A stretch of DNA of 64,000 nt. It comes from Paguma larvata. Its lineage: Eukaryota; Chordata; Mammalia; Carnivora; Viverridae. The notes below the pieces were generated by a model that was given only the letters and a program-made list of their open reading frames with translations, was not told the DNA's origin and searched no databases. This document shows positions 22,690 to 64,000 of the stretch, piece by piece (position 1 is the first letter of the stretch; each line of letters starts with the position of its first letter). The stretch lies in assembly GCA_030068075.1 (NCBI GenBank), contig CM057826.1, positions 59,369,312 through 59,433,311 on the forward strand, given 5' to 3'. Made by a program: the position numbers and the translations under genes.

Positions 22690-22900
22690 CAAAGTTGTAT
22701 TGAGCATCTGCAGATAGCCAGTCCTGTTCTGCGCACTGGAGACGTATAAATGAAGACTACCAGCGGCCTGCCCACAGGTGGCTGCCCATCTGCCAGGACA
22801 GTGGATGTAAGGGTAACAGCTACGGCACCCGCCCTAAGGGTATAGCTGAGGGAGAGAACAAAGTGCAGAGGTACCTCAGAGGGCTGGACAGCTCCCATAC
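22690..22900 (+). mobile_element. L2 LINE fragment
   Basis: 'tattgagcatctgcagatag' and 'ctggagacgtataaatgaag' match the L2 3' hallmark in degraded form. Confidence 0.6.
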
Positions 22901-22966
22901 GTGCACAAATATAAGGCAACCGAATAAAGGTTAAGGGCAACCCCTATTCCCCCAATGAGAAGATGC

Positions 22967-23092
22967 ACAATAAAGTACATAATAATATAATTGAATAATT
23001 GAATTATTGAATAATTGAATAATTATTGAGTAATTATTCAGTAATTATTGAATAATTATTAAATAATTATTGAGTAATTGAATAATATAAAC
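22967..23092. repeat. AT-rich tandem array (TTGAATAAT/ATTGAGTAA)
   Basis: About 125 bases built almost entirely from TAATTGAATAAT-like units with GAGTAA and CAGTAA variants. It is nearly free of G and C and should melt or cruciform easily because many units are self-complementary (AATTATT/AATAATT). Confidence 0.88.
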
Positions 23093-23980
23093 TTTAAAGG
23101 GTGGAGATGAAAGAGACATCGACTCACAATATTTAGTTTTTTAGTGTGACCGACGTACTTTGAATAATTGGTACGTGAAATATTAATTTGGGAAGACTGC
23201 TTTTGCCTACTCTCAAATTTCGAGATACTATTTGGTTCAAATTCTTTATCTGTGGCTTTGAGGTCAGTGTCCCCATCATCTGGTGTGGGAGGGGGGGAGA
23301 GGGGGTGCTTTTTTAGTTTTCCACAGCACATTTCTTTCACAGGGACCAAGGTGCTAAAACACAACCCTTCTAGATTCACATGTCAGTGGCCACTGGACAC
23401 TGTGTCCCCTCCGCAGGTACCATCTGCATAACATGAGGGCAACTGAGGCTTCATTTACGGCAGGTATGCATTTGTGGTCTACACAACACGGCCTCTTAGT
23501 TGGATGCTCTGAAAGTACCTTTAAAAGGTCTGTTGACACCAACCTCCCTAGAGGTCACTCTTTGTGACCCTCCCTTTGTAGTCACAAAGTCCCATTTGCA
23601 CAGCGTTGCTTTATGTGAGCAACATTCCCTTGGCTCCTTTTATATAAAGCAGACCTCTATATGCCTTGCCAGCCCACACAGATTGAGGGTGTTTCGAACT
23701 AACGTACCTTTCCTGAACAGGACTTAAAACTTAAGTAACGGAGAGCACCTATAATATGAGAAACCAGTGACTTGAATACAAGGCAACCTTATGTTCAGAC
23801 ACATATGAGTCAGGGCGGGTGGGGTACAGAGAAGGCTTCCCAGAGGTGGAAGGCTTTGAGCTAACGTGAAGGAGAGAAACTTCCCTAGGATGGGTCAGGA
23901 ACCCGAGGCAGAAGGCCCCGGAGAAACGGTGCCAGGGGGCTCTCCCCTGGACACCCCCATTTCATTCACATAGCTCTAGG
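23093..23980. other. Intergenic sequence, unassigned
   Basis: No gene recognised. Bases about 23,815-23,925 have L2-like wording ('aggcttcccagaggtggaag', 'aacccgaggcagaaggcccc'), but the match is weak. Confidence 0.35.
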
Positions 23981-23984
23981 CCAG

Positions 23985-24300
23985 CTTTACCCCTTGCCAG
24001 TTGGGAGACTTGGGGCACCTCTTTTCTGTTCCCTGAGTCTCAATTTCCCTATCTGTGAAGTGTGGGTAATAATACATATTTCATAAAGGATACAAGAGCA
24101 TGGAAAGTAGAGCTGGGGAAAAAGAACCCCAGAGACCTGGTTTAGAATTGGGTTTTCTCCGGTAAGTCATGGCACCTCCTGAGCCTCGGTGTTCCAATCT
24201 GCAAAATGAGGCCCAATGAGGGCAGGAACTAGCAGGCTTCACTTCCTATTGAGTTTGGTCTGGCTTCTTGCACAGGAGAGCTGCTCAGAAAATAGCTGTG
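23985..24300 (+). mobile_element. Two plus-strand MIR copies in tandem
   Basis: First copy: 'cctgagtctcaatttcccta', then 'tgggtaataatacatatttc'. Second copy: 'ctgagcctcggtgttccaat', then 'tgcaaaatgaggcccaatga'. Both end before an L2 segment. Confidence 0.75.
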
Positions 24301-24319
24301 GGGTCAATGAATGAATGAG

Positions 24320-24840
24320 GAATGTCTGTTACTCCCTCTGCCAAGAACACTCTCCCCAGCACATCCCATGCCTGATACCTTCCTGTTTCATCAGATGGAG
24401 CTGGCGTGCCCCTAGGTTCTCCCTGAGCCCCTCGAACAAAGTTACGTCACAGTTCTCTTATTTTCCTGCTGACTCTGATCATAATATTGTGTGATCTAAA
24501 TTGCCTGTTATTTCTGTTTTCACCATTCGCGTGCTTTGTCTGCATCTCCAATGCCCAGCACCGTGCCTGGCATATACTTAAGTAGCCTATGTTCCCTCTT
24601 CCCAACCTTTGGATACGGCCTAGGTCTCTCTTATTTGTAGGTCCGTGACCCTACCCCCACCGCGGTCACCCCGCCTGGATTATCTTTACACTGCCTTAAG
24701 CGATCTCCTGCCTGCCTGTGCTTCCCCACCGCTGAACCCCGCATTAGGGCACTGCCGGGTGGGAGCTTGGCTCCCTGTGGCCCAGCGCACGGAAGAGGCC
24801 TGGCATACTCCAGGCCTTTCACAAGTGTTGAAATAAACGA
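24320..24840 (+). mobile_element. Two L2 LINE 3' ends next to the promoter
   Basis: The first (about 24,320-24,600) ends with 'gcaccgtgcctggcatatac'. The second (about 24,645-24,840) ends with 'gaagaggcctggcatactcc' and 'gtgttgaaataaacgagcga'. The CpG island begins about 50 bases after the second one, so these relics form the upstream border of the promoter. Confidence 0.65.
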
Positions 24841-25159
24841 GCGAAAGGCCAGCACGATGACGACCTGGCACCCTGAAGACACCCAGCTGCCAGCGCGTCT
24901 TCCCGCCCAGGGCGCGGGAGCGGGAGAGCAGGAGAGCGGGAGAGCTGGAGGCTCGGCGGTTCTGCTCCCGTCGCCCGGTCCAAACTTTCAAAAGATGCGG
25001 CGGCCGCGGCCCCGCCCCTCCCCGCCTGGTTGGAGGCGGCGGGAGGCGGAGGCGGAGCCGGCGCGCTCGGGCTGGTTGGCTCCGCCCCCTCCAGCCGCCG
25101 CCGCCTCCCTTCAGGCGCCCGCCCCAGCTGCCGCCCGCCGGCTCGCCGGTGCAGCCGCG

Positions 25160-25210
25160 ATGCCCCGGAGCCCGACCCCGGCCCGGGTGCCCGGCCCACC
25201 GCGTTATTAG
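25160..25210 (+). other. Upstream ORF in the NEURL1B leader, 16 codons
   Basis: An ATG at 25160 with G at -3 but C at +4 opens a frame of 16 codons (MPRSPTPARVPGPPRY), stopping at TAG 25208-25210, 54 bases before the main ATG. If the transcript starts upstream of 25160, ribosomes would meet this ATG first, and the spacing would allow some reinitiation. It is not in frame with NEURL1B. Whether it is translated is inference. Confidence 0.5.
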
Positions 25211-25221
25211 CCTCCGTGCGC

Positions 25222-25228
<7 letters not shown>

Positions 25229-25252
<24 letters not shown>
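25229..25252 (+). repeat. (GCC)n trinucleotide repeat in 5' leader
   Basis: About seven GCC units lie between the upstream ORF and the main start codon, only a dozen bases before ATG. It is short and pure. Such leader repeats can form stable hairpins and vary in length. Confidence 0.85.
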
Positions 25253-25264
25253 CCCGACGCAGCG

Positions 25265-58444
<33,180 letters not shown>

Positions 58445-58776
58445 CCCGGCCCGCCGGCGGGCCTCGGCCAGAGCAAGGTCACCTTTCTGAAGGCCCCCTG
58501 GGCCAGGCGCCCGCCACGGCCGCCAAGGAGTCCAAGGGCGGCGGCCGTCCCGTCCGCCACTCTCCAACGGCGGGCAAGGCGTGACAGTCATGGAGACGAG
58601 GCCCCGGGGGGCTGAGCCCAGACAAGGGCTGCTTCTGGCTCGAAAGCGCTTTGCCCCCAAACAGGCCGTCCCAAGGGCAAGCTCAGGAACTGCCTGCCAG
58701 ACCACCCTGTCCCTCGGTGACCTCTTCGCTGGGAAGCAGCATTCTCGGTGCAATGCTTTTTGCTGGGGTTGGGTTG

Positions 58777-58852
58777 AGTGTGTGAGAGAGAGGGTGAGGG
58801 GAGGGAGTGGACAAAGAGAGGGAATGTGCGAGAGAGCGAGTGAGAGAGAACG
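58777..58852 (+). repeat. GA-rich low-complexity run in 3' UTR
   Basis: GTGTGAGAGAGAGGGTGAGG and similar words continue to GTGAGAGAGAACGC. Mostly purine with T and C breaks. Confidence 0.8.
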
Positions 58853-59307
58853 CATAGGTATTGATCCAGGGACCCTGGCTCCAGGAGGTTATTTAACACT
58901 AAGGAATGTGCAATCCAGAGCCCAGACGGTAGCGTGACTAGAGACCGGTCGCTTTCTGGGGCTGTCACGCCAGCTGGTTTTGAATGTACGAAGCCTGCAC
59001 CTAAACAGAACTCCCTTGGATGGTATAGAAGAGGGACGCTCAGACTTTCTAAAGGAAGGCAAAAATAGCTCATTGTTTACAGCTCCAAAGCAGCAAGCCT
59101 GGGGGGGAAGGTGGGTGGAGAACATAAAAGAACAATTTGCTTTTTTAGTTTCTTCCTCAGTCCTGGAGGGGAGTTTTGATGGGTGCTGCGGCCCACCAAG
59201 AGCTCCGGGTGGCGTCATCCCCAGAAGCCTTTTCACCCCCTTCACCCCCGGCAGCCTAATAATAAGCACAGTGCACCTTGACTCGGTCCCTAGATGCTTT
59301 TCATCTG

Positions 59308-59323
59308 TACCGCCCCCTGCTGT
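59308..59323 (-). promoter_or_regulatory. CTCF-like motif, reverse orientation
   Basis: TACCGCCCCCTGCTGT matches the reverse complement of the CTCF core at 14 of 16 bases. It lies in the 3' UTR and points towards the forward motif at 26,651. Prediction only. Confidence 0.4.
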
Positions 59324-59360
59324 CCCCAAGGAGAAGATGGGCGGCGAGTTCTCTTTGCCT

Positions 59361-59373
59361 GGGGGGGGGGGGG
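59361..59373 (+). repeat. G13 homopolymer in 3' UTR
   Basis: Thirteen G residues between TTTGCCT and ACGAATC. Prone to length error and slippage. Confidence 0.9.
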
Positions 59374-61129
59374 ACGAATCTTCGAGGCAGAGGACTCACC
59401 CGGGGTTGGAAAGGCCGCTTCATCTCCCAGAAAGCTCTCCGCGTTTCCTGCTGTAACCCCCGGGCCTGGCATTCGCCAGCAGCTGCGGGCATCGCCAGGG
59501 CGACCTGCTGGTGAAGTGGGAGGAGGAGAAGACTCTGCAGCCGGTCCTGACTCTCAGCGTCTCTCTTGCTGCTGATTACTAAGACGGTAATTGATCGTTA
59601 AGATGTTAACTGATAGCTTAGATATTAGGGCGCTGACTTTGGGACTCTCCCCCTTCCCAGGGCTATTTGCCGGCATCTCCTGGGGCCTGGCCCTGTCCCC
59701 CACCCTCCTCACCCCTGCCTAGGCCCGTCTCTGCAGACTCCCAGACCATCTGTGGGCTGATGGGCCGGCCCAGGCCTGCTCCTCCCTTCTCGTCCCCAGT
59801 TCCGGGCCCAGCCTCTGCCCGGTCTTGTGCTGTATCCTGGCGGAAGCCCCTGGGCACCTCGGATTCTCAGTTACCAACCCATCCGAGATGAAGCCCAGTC
59901 CCTGCCCGCTCGGGAACCCATGGGAGGCCCAGCATCAAAGGTCTATCTCAAAGGTCCGAGACATCCTGCAAAGAGTGGGTATCATTTTTATTACAATTCG
60001 TAGTCTGTTCCTCTGCGGAACAGACGATAGCAGGAAAAGAATATTCCGAGAGTTTCTGCATTCACATGACACACGTTTGCTGGGGCTCTGGGGACCGAGA
60101 GCCCCTCCCAGGTGGGCCCTTGTGGAATCAAATCCCAGAAGCCCAGTCGGTCTTTGTGATGCTCTAGGTCTTGGGCCCCCTGCTTCTCTGCCTGGAAGTG
60201 GTCATAGTGTTCTGACCTGATCTCATCTGCAGAACCCCCACTCTTACTCCTGCAAGAACCCCTGATTGGTTATTTTCCCTTAGCGAACCCGGGAAACACG
60301 CCCACACTTTAATTTTGTGCCGAAAGTTCTGGGGGAGCTACTGGAACCCCGGCGTTTGCCAGGATAAGAGCTGGGGAAGCTAGGCAGCACTCCACGCCTG
60401 GCTGAATCCAGCCAGCGGGGGCCGTCCATCTCCCCCACGGGCGATGTGGGCGCGGGCCTCGTGACCTCCCCCGCAGGACTGGCTCTCCAGGCGGCAGTGC
60501 CCCCGACTGGATTGAGCTGTCCACGAGCTCTGGTGGTCTCAGAAGCTAGCAGGAGGCAACTTGTCTGTCCTGCCCCTGGCCTTTCCTGCCTGCCTCCCGT
60601 GGGTCCCAGCCAGGGTCATGTACAGCCACCATGAGGAAACCAGTGACTGAGGGCCCGGACCTGAGGGGGAGCGGGGCTGTGCTCCCGGTGACCCGTTACC
60701 TGAAACAAAAGGAGAGCTGGTGGCCTGTTTAACTTGCTCTGCAGCTGCTATAAATAGCCTCCCTGTTTCCCAGAGGAATTAAGGGGGTGTTTATCTTCTA
60801 AAAACCAGACATTTCCTGATGCTCTAAACTGATTTATTCAGTGCTATAAAGGAGCTCGCTGCTCACATGGCCCTCACATGGGAGGAGAAAGAGGAAAGGG
60901 AACCCCTCTTTTTTTATTTCGCATTATTATGTGCCTTGGCCGTGGGCTAGAGAGGCGCCTTCATGCACCAGTCCTGTGAGGCAGGTCGAAAACCCCACCG
61001 ATTATAAAATACACCATTTTATGTACTGCTAAGGGGGAAAAAAAAGCTGCCAATTTTAACTGCAAGATGCCACAGCTATACAGTTCATTCTAATCAGAGA
61101 CTTGAAATGTGGAAAAACTGTGCAACTTA

Positions 61130-61260
61130 GGACTGATGAAACACGGGGTTACCCCCACCTGACGGGTAAGCGAACCCAGGCCCCGTGAATGAAGTGACTT
61201 AAGCTCAAACGTGCTAGGAGGCAGGGCTGGGATTCAAACCCAGGAGCGTCTGGGCCTGAC
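61130..61260 (-). mobile_element. MIR SINE fragment in 3' UTR
   Basis: Degenerate reverse-strand MIR with 'ggcagggctgggattcaaac' and CCAGGAGCG. The core is weak but the tail is recognisable. Confidence 0.6.
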
Positions 61261-62059
61261 TCCCACACTCTCCCCTGCCCGGCCCCAAGCCCCAGAAAGC
61301 TTGAGACTGCCTTGCGTTTTCTTTCTTGAAAGTCATCTGGGCGGTCCCCGGGGAGAGCCTGGACACCTGCGCCTGTATGGAGCGTTCCAGCCTAGGCTGT
61401 GGCTCCCCTGCCACCCGTACTCTGGAAGGACAGGCGTCCTTCCTTCCAGGCTCATCTTCCCACCGCCCACCTGCTCCTGGCAGAGCTGAGCTACGTGAGG
61501 TCCTGAGTCCCACCGGAAGGCCGCCTTTTGTTACACAGGAGCTCACATGTGGGGCAACCCGGGGAGGGGGGCAAATGAGCACCCTGTCTCGCCACCTTCC
61601 TGGGCCTCAGCACCACCACCAAGCAGGGATTCCGGGGGTTTGAAGGGGGAGACCAGAAGACCTTCCCTTGTTGTGGTCTTGTGCCTGTTTTGAACCACCA
61701 GAGACACTGGGCTATTTCCGAGTCAAAACCACCTCCTTTTTCTAGTCCATCCCCAGAACTGGGAGTCTTCTGGGACTTAGCTCCACAGGGCAGCTGCTCC
61801 CCTAAGTGCAGCAACACTTTGCTCGACACCCACTCAGCACGGCCTCTTCTGGACACGGTGTTTGGAACTGGGACTATAGACAAAGCTTGAAGGAAGCAGA
61901 TAGTCCAGAGCAGGAGATGGACGCATTTGTAAGCTTTTATTTGATCCCTCTGGTGTTGGGTCCTATGCTAGCACGTAGTAGGTGCTCATTAAAGGTTACT
62001 GAAGAAATCAGAAACCAGTTATGAGTGCTCAGGGGGTTGGTAAAACAGCACATACACAT

Positions 62060-62190
62060 GCATACGAAGTCATTCAACAAACATCTGCCGAGTGCCTACA
62101 AGGTGTGAGGTGCTGGGAACAAATTGCTGAGAAGACAGAGCCCTAGCTCTGTCTAGCCTTCAGAAGGAGAGACATTAACAGGATAATGAG
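62060..62190 (+). mobile_element. L2 LINE fragment in 3' UTR
   Basis: 'cattcaacaaacatctgccg' with 'agtgcctacaaggtgtgagg' is the L2 3' hallmark, followed by 'gacattaacaggataatgag'. Confidence 0.7.
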
Positions 62191-62980
62191 ACACTGGGGA
62201 CAGAATCCTCTGGGGTTCCGTGGCCATTCTGTTGCCTTCGGGGATCTAGCCTGGTGAGTGCCTACAACTGGCCTCCTGACCCAGAACCTCCCACATGCTT
62301 CGAGAAGCCTCCTTTGCATTAGAAATGCCAGGCACCTTGCAGTCAGTGAGCTGCTGCCAAAATGGCCTTGGGCAGAACCCTCACAGTTCCCACTGCTTGG
62401 TGAGTACCCTCAAGTCCCACCAGGGAGACACGTGGCGAGATGTCTACCTGCTAATTTCAGGCTCAGAACCGGTCCCCGGAATCAGTCCCCGAGTCCCCAG
62501 AGAACCCCATCAGTTCCAGCTGAGAATGGGCTTGCACAAAATCTTGGAGAATGAGAGGCAGTAACCTCCCCCGGCTCGATCCCAGCTCTGCCCCAGCTCT
62601 GGCAGAGGAACGCCCGCTCAGGAACACGTGGCCTCCTGGCATTTCTCAGTATTTAACTGTCTTTTCCAAGCCCCTAATGAAATGACTTGTACAACAATCT
62701 GTCTGTGCCTTATGAAAGTGTCCGTGCACTTTTTATCCTTTTTAAAAGCAACTTTAAAAAGTGGGCAGGGGACTAGCCTACACGGTAGTGTTCTAGAAAT
62801 ATGTGCTAATCACTTAAGCCCTTCTGCATTATGTTTTTGATGTAGGAGTGATAAAGTGTACGTCTCTCATCCCATCCCCCCACTACCTGTGTACAGACGT
62901 TTTTAATAATGTCTCTTATTCTTATTTTTCTGATTCAATACTGTGACTCCTCCAATACAATCTAATCTTCGGGGATCTGT

Positions 62981-62986
62981 AATAAA
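62981..62986 (+). promoter_or_regulatory. Poly(A) signal AATAAA, probable NEURL1B 3' end
   Basis: Canonical AATAAA. TGTA words lie upstream (62,889 and 62,977). A G-rich run (62,999-63,026) and a GT-rich run (63,041-63,076) follow within 100 bases, the expected downstream elements. Cleavage is expected near 63,000. Confidence 0.75.
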
Positions 62987-63005
62987 GGTTTTAAAACTTG
63001 GGGGC

Positions 63006-63425
63006 GGGGTGTGGGTCGGGAAGGGTTTGCACTGGTCCCGTGTGTTGTGCTTTGCGTGTTGTGTGTTCTGGTTTTTGTCTATTTTTATCTGTTTTATATT
63101 AACATAATTTTTCTGTGTAAAAAACAAATACAACGTTGGCTTGTTAAAAAAAAGAAAGCTTCTTCAGAACTCAATTTCAAAAATCACACCTGCCCGTACT
63201 GTTGGGGAGTGAAGGTGAGGGGTCCAAAGCATTGCCAATCTTAAGGAAACGATTTGCAAAATCTCCAGAGTCCTGCCAATGTTTGATCCTTTTGCTACCT
63301 AATTTTGTGGAAATATCACAAGGAAAGAATGCTAATCAAAGAGAGGCTCTAGCTGTAAAGATATTCATTGCAGCAGTATTTATGATGACGAAAAATTATA
63401 GAAGCCACCCTACCTGCCAACGACC
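63006..63425 (+). other. Downstream flank with L1M fragment
   Basis: After the GT-rich run there is AT-rich sequence. At about 63,350-63,425 'gatattcattgcagcagtat' with 'tatagaagccaccctacctg' matches the plus-strand L1M 3' UTR. No gene seen. Confidence 0.55.
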
Positions 63426-63429
63426 AGAG

Positions 63430-63800
63430 TGAACTTGCCAGAATTCTTGGGTGCAAGGAACAGAAACCCAACTCGAACTAGTTTAAAGGGATTAAAAAGC
63501 TCAGCTAACTGTAAAGTCCAGTAGCATGAACCGGAGCACCCACTTCAGGTACAACTGGATCCAGAATCTAAAACGCTGCAACAGGTCCCCCCCGCTTCTC
63601 GCTCTGCCCCAGAGCCGCTCTCAGAGTCTCAACATACCCAGCCACCGCGCATGCGTGCAGGCACAGCCTAGAGCCTCCCCAGTATGAGCCCACCTGGATC
63701 ACGTGCCCCTTCCTGAGCCAATCACAGAAGCCAGGGAGATACGGCGCTCTGATTGGCTGGGCCTAGGACATGCGCTCAACTCCGTAGCTGCTTCCCCTAG
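63430..63800 (+). mobile_element. Unassigned old interspersed repeat (same family as 57,065)
   Basis: 'gaattcttgggtgcaaggaa', 'cagaaacccaactcgaacta', 'gtacaactggatccagaatc' and the two ATTGG/CCAAT-bearing motifs near 63,716 and 63,752 are in the order of a common mammalian repeat. The CCAAT words are therefore repeat-derived. Confidence 0.55.
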
Positions 63801-64000
63801 AACTGAGACTAGGCGGTCCCAGCCTCCCAGGGAAATTGACGCCGCGAAGGCTGATTGGGGGGCAGATAAGAACAACGGGCTTTTCTCTGAGAAAGGCTGA
63901 ATGAACCATGATACACATATAGATATAGATCTAGTTAATAGGATACCTGTGAAGCTAACGGCCTGATCCTCTTCATGACGTTGGGCAAGATGCTTAACGT
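63801..64000 (+). other. End of window, possible truncated MIR
   Basis: The last 50 bases ('tcatgacgttgggcaagatg', then CTTAACGT) look like the plus-strand MIR core, cut off by the window edge. Nothing else recognised. Confidence 0.45.

Larger units (their letters stand above)
58445..63005 (+). other. NEURL1B 3' UTR, about 4.6 kb (end inferred)
   Basis: From the stop codon to just past the AATAAA at 62981 there is no acceptor-bounded exon or second gene, and only this signal has full downstream context. The region includes a GA-rich run (58,777-58,852), a G13 run (59,361-59,373), MIR pieces (about 61,130-61,260 minus; 61,955-62,005 plus) and an L2 piece (62,060-62,190). Open frames here lack known domains. 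The length is inferred; a shorter isoform is possible. Confidence 0.6.

Noticed and set aside
61985..61992. ATTAAA as an alternative NEURL1B poly(A) signal
   Set aside because: It is the standard 3' end of a MIR (TGCTCATTAAAG type) and lacks a downstream GT-rich element. The 62,981 signal has full context.
63716..63760. Pair of inverted CCAAT boxes suggesting a promoter downstream of NEURL1B
   Set aside because: They lie in a common old repeat whose consensus carries these motifs, and no CpG island or exon follows.

Overview
This window is mammalian nuclear DNA, almost certainly from a cat-family carnivore (Felidae). Five young tRNA-derived SINE copies have the head sequence typical of felid CanSINEs (SINEC_Fc type). 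They lie among many worn MIR, L2, L1M and MER5 fossils. There are no prokaryotic operons, CRISPR arrays, tRNA/rRNA genes or intact retroviruses. The one protein-coding gene I can support is NEURL1B (neuralized E3 ubiquitin ligase 1B, also called Neuralized-2), complete on the + strand. The assignment rests on recognising its whole reading frame: a short first exon beginning MGNTVHRTLP, two neuralized (NHR) domains and a C-terminal C3HC4 RING.

Layout: bases 1 to about 24,890 are intergenic sequence upstream of NEURL1B. They hold SINEs, MIR and L2 fragments, a 1.6 kb L1M fossil, simple repeats, and two CpG-rich or motif-rich blocks (8.64-9.11 kb and 10.6-11.5 kb) that look like possible distal regulatory DNA. 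About 24,890-25,620 is the CpG-island promoter with GC boxes, a short upstream ORF and a small GCC repeat. The coding exons are 25265-25295, 42616-43161, 54861-55583, 57701-57826 and 58200-58444, giving a 556-residue protein with canonical GT-AG junctions. Intron 1 (17.3 kb) and intron 2 (11.7 kb) carry most of the intronic repeats. The probable 3' UTR runs about 4.6 kb to an AATAAA at 62981 followed by G-rich and GT-rich sequence. The last kilobase is repeat-derived downstream flank.

All four introns are phase 1, and exons 2, 3 and 4 hold NHR1, NHR2 and a Ser-rich linker respectively, so the gene is a set of symmetric domain modules. NEURL1B proteins act in the signal-sending cell of the Notch pathway: the NHR domains recognise Delta-type ligands and the RING drives their ubiquitination and endocytosis. 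I found no unknown multigene system. The most interesting leads are regulatory or structural: an RBPJ/CSL-type motif 0.5 kb inside intron 1, the leader uORF plus GCC repeat, a 106-base polypurine tract close to exon 3, a GGGGCC-type hexanucleotide array upstream, and CTCF-like motifs in convergent orientation around the gene body. Repeat boundaries were judged by eye and are approximate.
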